From assembly GCF_037975245.1 (NCBI RefSeq), contig NC_092562.1, positions 22,153,054 to 22,217,053 of the forward strand: a stretch of 64,000 nt of DNA. Reading direction: 5' to 3'. Positions 28,901-43,900 of the stretch are shown here, piece by piece (within the stretch, counting starts at the first letter, position 1; every line of letters starts with the position of its first letter). Both the position numbers and the translations under genes were made by a program. The notes beneath the pieces were generated by a model, which saw nothing but the letters and a program-made list of their open reading frames with translations, was not told where the DNA came from and did not search any database. Source of the DNA: Apostichopus japonicus. Taxonomy: Eukaryota; Echinodermata; Holothuroidea; Aspidochirotida; Stichopodidae.

Positions 28901-31900
28901 ACAATACAAGCGATTTATAAAGCCAAGTTTACTGAGAGTTAGACACACAACTATTACATATACAAACTATGACAGAAACATCTGATATTCAGAAAAACCA
29001 AATTCCTACTGCATTACAAAGGTTACAAACTATAAGTATATGTAACAATTAAGGACCATTGGCATTCAATCCTGAAGGGTCTCTCTTTAAGGCACAATAT
29101 AAACCACTTTTAAAAACAGAATGAAACAGTTTAAATAAAGAAAATGTGTGTGATATCTACTGGTTAAAGGAAGAGTAGTGACCAAGGAAGATTAACAAAA
29201 CCTCCTTTCTTGCCAAACTCTATATTCTTTCCATCAATTTAACTGTCTACCTTTATTGTTTGTTTGTTATTTCAGATGATCAACTTCTCTTTGATTGATA
29301 TTACACCCACCTATTGTTGTTGCAGTTACATTAACATCCAGCACACTGGTCGATAATTCTGAGTTACCAAAGAAAATGCAAAGAATATTGAACAAACTAG
29401 ATAATCCATCTGCAGGTAATGATATAATTAACATTTAAATGCATAGCATAGCATTTATACCAGATGTTGTAATGAAATGGGGCAATCATGAACTCTTATT
29501 ATCATCATAAATTTTATGTATAGGAATGGAATATAATAATATACATGAAGCATCAATTTCAAAACATTTATTAGGTTACAACAAAATAACAAGTGTTTGA
29601 AAAAGTAATGAACAGAATACTGTAGCATATTCAATATATACCGATTTTACACACTTATTTGTAGACAAGTAACATTCGATGAGGGTTTTGATTTTGAGGA
29701 TAAATGCCTCATGTATTTAATGTAACAATTTTAGAAATAAATGCATGACACACATGTTTTGAAAAAACGAACTGCACACTGTGGTGGAGAGAAGTTTTAT
29801 GGCATGTGATGCAGTCATAAGGGTTCTTGGTCCCTACCTAATCATGACAGGACAAATGGGTTATGATAATTTAAATCAAAACTAACCATTCACAGGACTA
29901 TTCATGTATTTTATTGTTCTGAATGCAATCAGATCTTGGAATATTACATTATCCACAATTAAACTCATATCAAACAGTTTTCGCATGCTGTTAGCCAGAA
30001 TTACAGTCGGTTATAGGGTTAAATATATGCAAGTTAGCATAAAGTCAGAATGCAAAATTAGCACCAGAAAAACACTTACAAAGACTTGAATTTCACAGCA
30101 TTGGACGGCAAGATTTATTATCTTAACTATGCTCAACAATGCAGTTTGAAGTTGTTGCACAATGTTCAAGACACAACCAATATGAAGCCTTGACTTAATT
30201 ATTAGACAAAGAGATGAACAATACAAAACTTAATGATGGATGACAATGAAAGCTAATGTCTGCACTCAGTGGGATGACTTCTTTGATTAAGAATTATACT
30301 GTGCCTGTGATTGCAGAAGCTCTTGTACTTTCATTACAGGATTTCTGCACGTTCATCGCAGATATATAGTTTTCTTTTAGAAGATAGTCAAGAATGTCTC
30401 TTTTTTTTCGTTCTTGTCTCTATGACATTATGGCTTATCCAAATAGCTTGTTTAATCATTTTGTCACCACCATATACTTGCAATTATTACAAATTACAGA
30501 TTATCTTAACCACTAATACTAAAGTTATGATCTTCTAGTAAATGCTCTTTCATAGCCTATGTATTTTACAACTATGAACATTTTGTTCAGAGGAAAGTTT
30601 GTATGCCTTCACAATATACATGGCCATTTATTAGATCCCCACGTGATCACAGAGTGCAAAATCTTTATGTGACGTAAAATGTGGTTTCAATATAGACTGA
30701 AACCTTATGCAATACAAATTCAAAATAATTAAAGTTTTACATATTTTGGCTTATAACATACCATGGTAACAACTTGTCACACATGGACTCTCCTCAAAGT
30801 GAGATATTAAGCAATTACCTTAATGGATTTTGGATAATGTACACAAAACAAAATAACATGTCTGAAATCAACCGTTGGATGAGAACAAAATGCATGGGAA
30901 ATAAAAACACATCCTACAATAAAAGCTCATGTTTGCTGTTGTTAGATGGATCAAGCCAAATTCTCTTTCAGGTCTGAATTGGTTATAGTTGTTTGCATAC
31001 AGTATGTTGTAAAGACATTGAAATTATAGCAAGATGGTCCTTTAATACTTTTGACAATGTGTCTATAAAGTTGAGTCACAACATATATGTAACAACATGA
31101 ACATAACCCTCCCTACTATGTGAGGGGAAATATTTTAGGATAATCATAATTATCTGATTATCCTCAGAGTACTGATCCATTAAGCATAGAACAAAACAAA
31201 ATGGTAGCAAACAAAAATTCAATACAGAGTGGCAGCAAGAATTATGGAATGAAGTTTCACCTGTTGTTAGATCTGTTTCTGTTGACATCATTACATGTGA
31301 AAGCATTCAATATCATTTAAAAACAGAAAACAAAAACTGACTTCATGGATTACCAAACAACCAATTATAACACTCGAAAGATGTTCTCTTGTAGAGAAAT
31401 TTAATTGTCTAATTTTACTTTAATATCTGAAAAGGAGAGGATCACCACATCCAGGGAATTCCTAAGTCTGGAATAAATTCTAGCACTTTTTGGCATCCTA
31501 ACATTGTGGAGGTACCACTGTTAGTTCATAAGGTAAACCAAAATTTCAGTCGCTATTACACATTCACTCACCATCATTAACATGAGAAAATGAAGGGATT
31601 TGGTGCACTTTCCAATGTTGCACACAACCCCCCCCCCATTCATCATACTGAGTTGAAATGGTGTTGCAATCATGTTAATATTCCATACAAAAAAGCATAA
31701 AATTAGTATTTTTATTAAATTTCACACATATTGCTGACATACTGTAACGTCAGAAGAAAAAAATTGAAAACAATAAAAAGAAAAACACCAACAAAATTAA
31801 CAATATAATATTACTAATTTTAGTAAATGTAATAATATTAAAACTAAAACAACAAAGTCATCCTCATGGCATAAATACGGAAGTAATGAATTGTTTGACT

Positions 31901-34900
31901 AACATCATGTAATGAAGGCATGATATTAATTAGCCTTGCCCAAGCTATGTATGAATACACTTGTCAAATCCATCATAGATATGATGTAATAAAATACCCT
32001 CAAGACGGGCCACAGTGACAACAAACCTAATCTTCAAATCATCTAGCTAATGACATTATCTAAACATCTGTGGTTGCATTATATTTTCAGATGTGTCAAA
32101 GTTAATATCACGCCAACATGAAAAACATAAGCAACAGTGTAGGGAGCATAGTGTCACTCAAAAGCAATGGCTCAGCCAGCTTATGAACATGAAATCAACT
32201 TGCGATAATATTAATTCCTAATTTCTACTTTCATTAATATGTCTGGTAGAGGAAGTTTTTTTATCTTCATTGATAGAAGAGGTAATGAAGTTCTTATGAC
32301 TTCAATTGAAACTAAATTTAATATACTATAAACCAGAATAAAACAACCAAACAAACATTGTCTGAAGATTTCACCTAATCTATCAACATGTCATATGAAA
32401 TCAACTTGGGACAGTTTTGACCGAATGAACAGCTACAATGATCACATTAACTCAACAGCTGAAAACAGGACAATAAATGAATGAATTGATATTATTTAAA
32501 AACAGACTTTACAAACAATTAATGGTCTTCATGATTGTTCAAATAACAAAAATGGAAAAGCAACCATTACATTGTCTGTATTTAGCAGCAGTTTATGAAA
32601 TATTACAAACAATATAAATATCATCTTGAACAGGATTCAGGTCACTATGAACTCTTGAGTCAGCAGAAAAACACAAATACTGTATAACATCAGATTTGCA
32701 GCAACGTTTTTGTTTAAGAACAAATGGAATGATAAAACTTTGACGGCAACAGAAATTATTAAAAAAAGAAATGTGGATGACTGAAACAAGAAATGTGGAT
32801 GCTTCATGAACAGGAAAGAAGTTCCCAATCTGATATGGTTTATTTATAGTTCTTCCCCTTGTCTGCTCCATCATGATGCACAATCTTGTCAGGACGACTT
32901 TCATGATTCTCAGAGATAGAACGATGATGTGAAATATTTTTACTTACATAAAAAGTCCTAAATATCTTTTCAAACTTTAAGTCTGGTTTTGCTACCATTG
33001 CAATAAAAACTTGAATATTGTAAAACAATACACAAAAATCATATTGACCACCTAAATATGAAACGAGCTGTAAAAATGATATGCAAATGAGAATAGAGTA
33101 TATGTAGGGTTGATATCAAGAAACATGCTTATAATGCAATATGGCTGATGCATGGCTGCAAACTGATACAGACACAACAACACAAATTAAACCATACCTG
33201 TCATCATTGTCTGTGTTGTGTCGGTTAGAAACATCACTGAAATGTTTCATAAAAATGTTACAATATTAAGAAAGCTGGCTCTTTTCTAGTTCTGTAATGT
33301 AACCTACAATACAAGTAATGTATCTAGCCAAGTTTATTAAGAGTTAGGCACACGGCCATAACATATCAAATATGACAGCAAACATCTGATATTATAAAAA
33401 AAAATGTTGGCTATTGCATTACCAAGGTTACAAACTGTACGTATATGTAACAATTAACGACCATTTGCATTTCAATCAAAACTCCAAATAATTAAAGTAT
33501 TACATACTTTGGCTGAAAATATACCTTAGTAACAACTTGTTATACATGAACCCGCCTCAAAGTGGGATATTAAGCAACTACCTATGTGGATATTCGGTAA
33601 TGTACACAAAATAAAACAACATGTCTGAAAAAACTGTTGGATGAGAACACAATGCATGGGGAATAAAAACACATCCTATAATAAAAGCTAATGTTTGCTG
33701 TTGTTAGATGAATGAAGCCAAGTTCTCTTGCAGGTCTGACTTGGTCATAGTTGGATGCATACAGTGTGTCAAAGCAACATGGTCCTATACTATTTTTGAC
33801 AATGTGTCCATACAGATGAATCACAATATAAATGTAACAACATGAACAAATCCCTCCCTAGCATACGAGAGCAATATATAAGGATAAATTCTAACTTCCT
33901 GATTATCCCCCGAGTACTGATTCATTAAGCATAGAGACAAAATGGTAGCAAAAATAAATTCAGTACAGAGTGGCAGCATGAGTAATGGAATGACATTTCA
34001 CCTGTTGTTAAATCTGGCTCTGTTGATGTCATCACATCTGAAAGCAATCAATATCATTTACAGCAGAAAGTTAAAGAAAAATGACTTCATTGGTTATCAA
34101 ACAACTTATTGTAACACTCCAAGAATGTTTTCGTGTTGTAATTTAACTGTCTAATTTGACTTCAATATCTGGGAAAAAACAAAAGACCACCACATCCAGG
34201 GAATTCCTAAGACTGATATAAATTCCAGCACTTTTTGGCATCCTTAATTGTGGAGGTACCACTCATGATTTCATATGGTAAACCAAAGTTTTAAAAATTT
34301 TAACATATATTGCTAAAATAAAGTAAGAAAAAAAGGGAGCAAACAATAACGAAAATTACAGCACCACCAAAAAACCAACAACATAATAAAACAATATATA
34401 AACAAACCAGAATAGAAACTGCATTGTGGTTTCGATGATGTAACATGAGCAGTTTTCTTCATGATAAGGTGGACCATTTATTGTCTATGTTATGAACACC
34501 GCTCTCCATTGTCCTACATATTAAATATATTACCGTATGTGTAAATGCATATCTCAAATCAAAAACCATTCCTCACCGTTTCCCCTCTCCCCTCTGCCAA
34601 CGCATCAAATCATCCTTTAGAAGATTACATTATTATATGTTATATTATGTTCATATTATATTCATGGTCATTCGAGAAATTCTGGAAAGGTATCTTCTCA
34701 ATGTGAAGTACTGAGCACTTCCGCCATAGTTTATTAACTGTTATATTGTGGTGAAACGCCAATCATCCAAGCCTCTCATATAACTGGAAATTGGGAAAAT
34801 TTGTATTCTTCAAAATCAACTGGCTCATCTTTTTAGAAACAGATTTCTTACATTTCTTTGTACTTGAATGAAAATTGAACAACTCGCAAGTTAAGGTTGA

Positions 34901-37900
34901 TGCACTTTTTCTCTTTTTAATCTGACTTGAATATGTTTTTCTTTTTATGAATTTGACCGAATGTATGGTGAGGGTGTAAAACATCATTGATCATACAGTG
35001 AAAAGCGGTGTGATGTGACAAACAATAAATGCACAATGACACAGGCTGTCCTGAAATGACCATTGACCTCAACAACAGGCTTCTCGTACTAAATGTGATA
35101 ATAAATCAACATACTAAATAAGACATCTGTCCTTGATGAAATATTGTGTAAAACATGGTTTTCACAATTTGAACCCCAGTGAACTGAAACGACCAAAACA
35201 TTAGGCCTTGTGTACTCAATGTGGTACACTTACATACTAAGTATGCGATCTGTCCAATCTTCCCTTGCAATATTATTTTAGGAAGGTGCGTTAGTGTAGA
35301 GAGACAGGTAAGAGGGGAGTGAAGTAAATGTTTGGCATTTGCTAACTTCAAATGACCTTTGACATACACCAAAAGCGATAACAGCCTCCTTAAATTTGAC
35401 ATGGTACATCTACAATATGAGATCTGCCCCAAGCTACCCCTTCTTGAGATATCCTGTTTGAAAGAATTTCACAATTTGGCCCATGGTGACCCCAAATGAC
35501 CTTTGAACTAAACAAACACTATAGGCTTCTTGTAATCAATGTGGTTCATATTCATATTAAATATGAGATCTGCCAAAGCTTACCTACTTGAGATATCATG
35601 TTTACAAGGTTTTCAGAATACGACCCCTGGTAACCCCAAATAAACTTTCAGCCTCCACAAAAACCATAGGCTTCTTTTGCTCAATGTGGTACTTCTACAC
35701 ACCAAATGTGATAATTGGTCAGACCTTCCCTTCTTTTGATATCGCGTTTACAAGCTGGGCATCACAACACACGCCACCATGAATGCAAGGGTTCTGATTA
35801 TCATCAAAATCAATAACATCCAAATCAACCGCATGGCAACATTAAGGAAGTAATGAATTGTTTGACTAACATAATGCAATGAAGGCATGATATTTGACTT
35901 GTTCAAGCTATGAATCAATACACAAGTTTGTCAACTGCATCATAGACATGATGGGACCTAATGCAAGATAAAAACAAAAAAAAACATGACAGGCCACAGT
36001 AACAACAAACATAATCTTCAAAGTATGTAGATAATGACATTATCTAAACATTTTAGGTTGCTTATATGTCAAAAATATTATCATGCCAACATAAAACACA
36101 AAAGGAAAACTAAAGTCCCTCAAAAGCAATGGCTCAGTTAGCTCATGAACATGAAATACAAATCAACTTGTGATAATATATGAAGTTCTTGTGACTTCAA
36201 TTGAAATTAAATTTAACATATTGTACTACAAACCAGAATAAAAAAAAACACCGAACATTGTCTGAGGACTTCAATTAACCCATCAACATGTCATATGAAA
36301 TCAAGTTGGGACAGTTTTGGCCAAATGAACAGCCACAATGAACACATTAACTCAACAGCTGAACAGGAATATGATATTATTTAGAAACATACTTTACAAA
36401 CAATTAATGGTCTTTTTGATTGTTCAAATAAAGGCAAATGAAGGCAACAGACATTATATGCGGATGATTGAAAACAAGAAATGTGGATGATTCTTGAACA
36501 GGAGAGAAGTTCCCAATCTGATGTGGTTTATTCATAGTTCTTCCCTTTGTCTGTTTCATATTGAGTGCACAATCTAGTCAGGACGACTTTCATGATTCTC
36601 AGAGATAGAACTATGATGTGAAATAGTCTTCCTTACATGAATAGTCATAAACAATACTAAAAACCTTTAGTCTGGTTTTGTTAGCTTTGCAAACAAATCA
36701 AATATTTTAAAAATAATATACAAAGCTCATACTGTATTAATCTTATAAAAATGAAACGAGCAGTACAAATGATATGCAAATGAGAATAGAGTATATGTCA
36801 GGTTGTATCATATAACATGCTTACAAAACAACATGGATGATGCATAACTGGAAACTGATACACACATGACAGCAAAATTAAACCGTACCTGTCATCATTG
36901 TCTGTGATGTGTCGGTTGCCAACATCCCTGAAATATGTCATAAAAATGTTACAATATTGATAAATTTGGCTCTTTGCTACTACTGTTTGATTACCTCCAA
37001 TACAAGTAATGTATTAAGCCAAGTTTACTTAGAGTTAGACACAAACAAGTGTAACATATGAAATAAATGAAAAAAAAAAACATATGATGTATGTATGTAT
37101 ATATATGTGATCTTCCCGCAAGCAGGAACTCGCGAAAGAAGCCATGGAGGCTTGTAGACTCGCAAGCTGACCGAAGCCAATCTCTCGGCACACATCCATT
37201 TAACACATCCATTTAACACTCGGCACACATCCATGATATATAAAAAAAAGCTACCTACTGCAAACTACAAGGTTACAAAATGTAAGTATATGTAACAATT
37301 AAAGACCATTTGCATATCAATCCTCAAGAGTCTTCATGTAAAGCAGAATAATAACCACTTTTACGAACAGAATGAACCAGTTTAAATGGCAAAAATGTGT
37401 GATGATAGCTACTGGTTAAACAAACAGTAGTGACAAAGGAAGGTTAACAAAACCTCCTTTCTTGCCAAATGCATTGTGTATTTAATGTATCAATCAAATA
37501 AATGCATCACACAACATGTTTGAAACAACAAACTGCACACTGTGGTGGAGAGAAGTTTTATCAAATCAAATCTAATCATTCACAGGACAATTGATATATT
37601 TTATTGTTCTGAAATACAATCAGATCTATAGTTTATCATAGTATATACTACAAAAAAGCTGATGTATTTCTGTTGTTAGATGGATGCAGCCAAATTCTCT
37701 TTCAGGTATGAATTTGCTAAAGAAATTGAATTAGTTTTTAACATGGTACCTTTTTGACAATGGGTCCATAAAGTTGAGTCACAACACATGTGTAACAACA
37801 TGAACAAAACCCTCACTAGTATGCGAGGGAAAATATATAATAATCATAATTTTCTGATTATTCCCATTGATATCCATTAGCATAACACAAAACAAATTTG

Positions 37901-40900
37901 CAGCAAAATAAAATTTCAATACAGAGTGGCAGCAAGAACTATGGAATGACATTTTCACCTGTTGTTAAGCTTTGCTCTGCTGATATTATCACACCTGAAA
38001 GCATTGATTATCATTTACTTCCAAATTCAATTTCAGATGATAAATTTCCCTTTTTTTTATTAATGAAGTCTGTCAAATGTAAACAAAATCTGAATCATAA
38101 ACCTTCAGAAACAAAAACGTTTTACGAACTTAAATGATTAAAGTAAAAGATATTTTCACAACCATTGAAACAAATTGTGGAAACGTAAAGAGTGTAAAAC
38201 AAAAACCCATTATAAAATTCTCTACTTTAAAGATTAGTAAATTTGACAATTAAGATCAAAGGAAAAAATGTATTTTTCATGCAAGGTTTTCCCAGATAAA
38301 TTCACCCTTTGAACAAAAACAAATGTAAAGCAAATCTGATACAAAAAGTTGTTGACATTAGTGGCTGGAGAAAGGATGGGTAAAATACAACCCCTGTTTT
38401 GTTTCACTTACAGCATAATGCTAGTATGGAAATAAAACTGATTAGTATGACAATCTTAATAACAAAGGATGTACCCAGAACTATTACTTGTCTCCACATG
38501 CTTATTACTACTAATTCATTAGTAACTTAGCATGCACATGACATGTTCATGATATTATTATAGCACAGACAAACTGTGAAATTACAAGAATAACAGTTCA
38601 TATCCTGTTATGTTTTTATCAGAAGAATAACAAGCACACAGAATGGCTTGTATATGCTAAAATATCATGTAATGTATAATAGTGGATATAAACTGGTGGC
38701 AAAGAAAATGCTTTGAATGAATGAAGGATTTGAGATGGCTGACTATAAAATATAAAGTCCCACCTTTTGTTGTTGTTGTTGGAATGGTTGATATAGTCGA
38801 TGAAGGGATCAAAATTTCTGAGAACATTTAATATGAAAAACTTTCTTCAAAGAAATTTCTTCACAGAAGTATTGAAAATAACCATATTCATTTACCGTCT
38901 AAGTCACAGTAAATAAAATGTCAACACTTTTGACAATCTGTTAGAGATAAACCTTACCAAATTAAGAAAGCAACTTACGCCAGTGGCCTGTGGAATGTGC
39001 ACCTTTCATTCCTTTTGTCATATTTGAATGATTTTGCCTTGAAATGCATTGCCTTCAAATACATTGTAAAGTATTTGTAAAGGGTTTAATTTGAAGCCAA
39101 TTTCTTGTAAGAGTTTATTAATCCTACTTGTTTAAATGATGTTTACAAATTACAACATTACATCAAACTTTAATTTGTGAAACCTTTCAAACAAAATGCA
39201 TACTGCCAGTAGGTATTACCTGATGCAGAAACATTTACACAAAGTTTTACTCAAGTCAGTTCAGTCAAAGAAAAATCAGTAAGGCTTCACAAAAGGCAAA
39301 GGTTGTAGCAATATTTCATGAAAGTTTATGGAGTGTGAAGGTTACATTTGATAATTGTTGAAGTTCTTTGGTAGCAGCTTGAAAACAAAAGTGCACACTG
39401 GTTTATCGATAGCATTTTGATATTTACAGAACAAAATGTTTGCGGTTGCTCTTTATAAATGGAAAGTTTAATCACTTTCAAGGATGTGTTTTTAAGCAAC
39501 TTCTTTCGTCCACTTTGGTAAATCTTTTAAAGTATTTGATACAAATAGTAGTCATTAACTTAAAAGTCAAATTTCATAGCTTGAAATATTAATATCAAAA
39601 AATTTTAAACCTGAAGGTACTAGTATTAAATACTTATATGCTCACATGGACATTGATCCAAGATGAGCACTTCCAATTGCTTCCTTTCTTTGAACAGTTA
39701 CGGTAATGAGCTACATTGTCACAAGGTTATTGATATATTCAATACAAAGTACTCGGTATATCAAGAATCTTGGATAGACCAAAAAAGCATATTAATTCCG
39801 TACAATTACACCAAAACTCTGATCTGTAAAACACATGAAACATAAGAATTTCTTTTTACTTAAAACCTGTCCATTCACAACAGCAATAATGGTTTATAAA
39901 GTTTTTATATAAACATAGATGATATTTTATTGAATATCATATTTAGTATTTTTATTGATTATAAAGAAAAGCATTATTCACACCTGATGTTGTTTCTGTT
40001 GCCGGAGCTTCTGTGCTTCCAATTTCTGAAACAGTTTATAAAGTATGATTACTTTCACTCTGAACTCTTATGATGTTGCAAGCATTATAATGCAACATTT
40101 CAATGATGTTATTCAACTAAAGAAGCAAACTTCAAAGCTTAAATAATGTTATTCACATATTTCCAATAACAGACAGAGCAACGAAAAGGGCTTGTTGAAG
40201 GTATGCACACTACCTAGTCCATCATCTTCCACTACAGCAAATTTTATCATGCCGCAGAAAGTACAGCCAAGCTTAATTTCCCCATTCTCAGTGCCCCATA
40301 GCTTACCCCACCTAAACTTGTATCAAACCACCTCAATTCATTGTGTATTGGCTTTACTGGTTTAATTTAGTTTTGATGCATTTGAAAGGCAATCTATACT
40401 CATCCTTAAAACATACTGACAAATGAATTGTTTTTCACCATTATCTTCTTTTCATAGTTATCACCAAGATGGTTGTTTTGTTTCATGTTTGTATTAGCTA
40501 TCAATGCTACTTCTATTACAACTACATGATATTTATCATGTCTTAGTTCATGGAATCATGGTATGGATGAATATGAGTTAAAAAAATGTCCAAAGGTGTT
40601 GATGATTTTTCTAAATAGGTAATATGCAAGTTTATAATGGTACAGACACAATTATATGCTAGAGCATAGATATTTGGCATACAATACTCAGAGTACACAC
40701 ATAATGCATGATAATATCTTCATGAATATTCAGACAGAAATGCTTGATAACAGACCAATGAAGTGTTATATCTAAGAACTGGAAGACATGGAATTAGCAA
40801 CACAAGATACTGCTTGACATAATGGAAAAGCAACAAAAATTCAATCTTAATTCAGTCTCAATTATTTTTACTCTGCTACGTTAATAATTGACAGAAGTTT

Positions 40901-43900
40901 ATCACTCTATTCACTGCTCAGAGACGTTGACTTCCTGGATTTGACCTCAAAATCAGCTGCCCGTCCATGTATATTTATGTATCTTTATCTTTCAACTGTG
41001 TTAAATTATAACACATTATTTATTTCAGACAAACATACAACTTTAGGTAAGTATTTAGACATTCCATTGCAAATGTTTCATCTTGAGCTTATTAATTAGC
41101 AAATTAACTAATTGCTGTCTCCTAATTGCTCTCACATCATAGCTGTTGCATATAAGCTTTGTCTCTTTATAGTGTTGTCTCAATGGCTGAACATTACTAG
41201 TGATCCATGATATCTACCTCTTACAAGACTGTTGATATATCTCACGAAAAATTCTCCGATTTACTTGATGTTCCATGTGAAAATGGAAACACATCAACGT
41301 AAACAATTTCAATTTGAAGTTGTGCTCTTGCCAATGTACAACAATGATAAAGAAAGTATTAAACACTAGTGGTAGCATACTCAAGCTTTATACTGTACAT
41401 TATGAAAGTTAATGATGTTATTCATACAGTAGCTGGACTGCAGAATTTGCTTACATTCAATCATATGCATAGCTTAAAGTTAGTACTACTTAAAATCCCT
41501 GACAGCATTTCAGGATTTTAACTGAAAGTTTAAATTGATCTGGAATATGTCAGTTCCTACTTATGTACAGTAATTGACAGAGCTGCTTGAAAAATTTGAA
41601 AAGCAATGAATACAATGTTGACAAGTACAATCATATGGCAAACACTGCTTAGGCATGTCATCAGTTCTGCTTCTGTTTATTGAATACTTTGATTCTTGTG
41701 ATGGCATAGTGTTACTTACAACAGGCTTACTATATACTTCTTGCACCCTTATAACATTGTACACAAATTGTCAGCTATGAAATACAACTACGAAATTCCA
41801 CAGACAGTTACTCAAAAAAAAAGTTGTGAGAGGAATATACGTTTTGTTGCAGAATTGAACTGAACAGTTTGCAAGCAATATTGAACATTCTCTCAATAGA
41901 CTGCTTGACTTCTCAACATCAACTTCTTTTTAGGGGACATTCTATTTCTTTTCCATCATCCTCCCTGTAAAGAGGTAGGGGGAAGGGGGAGAGGATGCGG
42001 CTGGAATTATCAATTGAAAGTAAGATCATATTTGTTATCAACTTCTCTTCCTTTGTTGGTCTCAAAATGTTTTCTTCCTTCTCATACTAATTTTCTTCTT
42101 TCTTTGTGTGTGCAGTAAACTACTGAATAGTTAGCAGTGCAGAGTGGCAGACTGATTTACTGTATGTAAACATGCAAAATAACAGCCTTTGTTATTTAAA
42201 TGACTTTCATTCTCAAACAAGAAATATCTTACAACAGCTATTGCATTTTTGTTTTGTACATATATGAAATATATATGAAACAGCAATGACTATCAAATGT
42301 CTTTATCTGAAAAATGAAAAATGCAATTTTATACGATGTGGATGTTACAAACTGATGCGCAAATTTCTGAAATTTGGCTACAAAACTTTTCACCATTTCA
42401 CTCACTTGCACTGTACTCTGACACAATATTCTGTAACTCTGTTATTTCTGATAATGTCCATGATTATCAGAAAATGCCAAGAATTGTAAATGTAGTCATA
42501 AAATTGGAAAGTACAACATTTTTACCAAAGAAGAAATCTAAACATTGCATCTATGAAACATCAAGGTTATGGGACCCTGGTATTAAAACAGATTTTCCTT
42601 AACTTACTCTGTTGAAGAGAGCTTTTCTGATACTCACACATACAACAAGTTTGTATGAAAAGAAACTTACTATACACAGAAGAATGAAGCATCTATTGAA
42701 TTGCTTTCTCTGTTTCTCCATTGTCACTGACAATATTAACAGTACCTCAAACATTGAAAGGACTGGTCCCAGTAGTAGTAACAATATTGCAGTATCCTGA
42801 AAGTAAGGTACACTACCTTATCCAAGACTGTATTGTATGTGTAAAAGTAACTAAGGGATACTGTGCTTATTCATACCTTTTTGGCGAATGCTAAAGACTT
42901 CTTGGACAGTTGAAAAGGGATAGAAACCTGACTGTAGCCCATACTAAAGTGTGTGTAGTTGCATTGAATTCATTGCAGTGACCCTTTGCGGAAAAAACTT
43001 CTTTGACTAATCAAATCGTGAATGCAAGCTCTGCGAACTATCATATTTCATGCTGTTATCTTGCAGCTAAAAAGCACACTCTGTAATAATACTAAGCAAT
43101 TGCTCTCAAATGTATATTTAAAAACTGCACGATCTCCTATTAAACCTCTACGGAATAACTATTTCATTCAAATTTAGAGCAAACTGATGTTCAAACATGT
43201 AACATAACAAATATTAATTTAAAACGGGCAGATTGCTTTGTTTAAGAAGGAACCTTAAATCTGAGATATCTCTCAAATAAAACAAGATTATCCTTAGCTG
43301 TTTCTGGAAGTTGATCATAACAGTTGTATCTTTCACATACACCAATAATGATTGTGCAGGTTTGTGTTTCCTTTAAACCTTACCAGATTTATATTGCCTT
43401 ACAAACATTGGCCCTGATTCTTGCTTGTAAAGTAGGTTAGCCTTTGGTGCATTTTCAGTGAATGTATTATAAGGCTACCCTATTGTGTTTGTATTTTAAG
43501 AATATACAGTAAAGTGGCTTCTTCAATTTTTTAAGCATCTGTTGTGACGTGAATGCAATATAGTGGCTACATAACATGTTCGTTAACAATTATTTGGGGG
43601 GAAACATTAAGATACAAGCACAATTTAATTATTGAATTATGATCAGACATGTAATGAGCATTTCATTATTTGAAAGCTAAATGAAAATAGCATTTGAGGT
43701 AAATGATGTGCATGATATGAAATGCTCTTACCAGTTGCTATTGTAGAAACTTGAAGAAGAGATCTTTTGTACCATTTTTCTAAAATAAAAGCTGATTAAC
43801 ACAATAGCCACGTTGAGTAGACAAAAGAGGTATTACATAGTAAATCAGTGACACAAAGACAAAATGAGAGACTTTTCCATACACCGTTTGTCTCTGAAGT

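Larger units (their letters stand above)
29359..33197. other. Intron with old duplicated segments
   Basis: About 29360-30650 is AT-rich sequence without a clear exon. From about 30700 it is homologous to 33490-34300 and from about 31340 to the block at 16285-18430. A short relic of the dead 30-mer lies near 31640. Confidence 0.5.

Noticed and set aside
40214-40231. Possible 18-bp phase 1-1 exon encoding EDDGL
   Set aside because: Weak polypyrimidine tract and GTAGTG donor, not duplicated elsewhere, composition unlike the Thr-rich stalk. Could be real but is unsupported.
42286-42602. Overlapping plus-strand open frames of 67-93 codons
   Set aside because: No recognisable domain, no splice context, and they lie within a minus-strand intron; likely chance.
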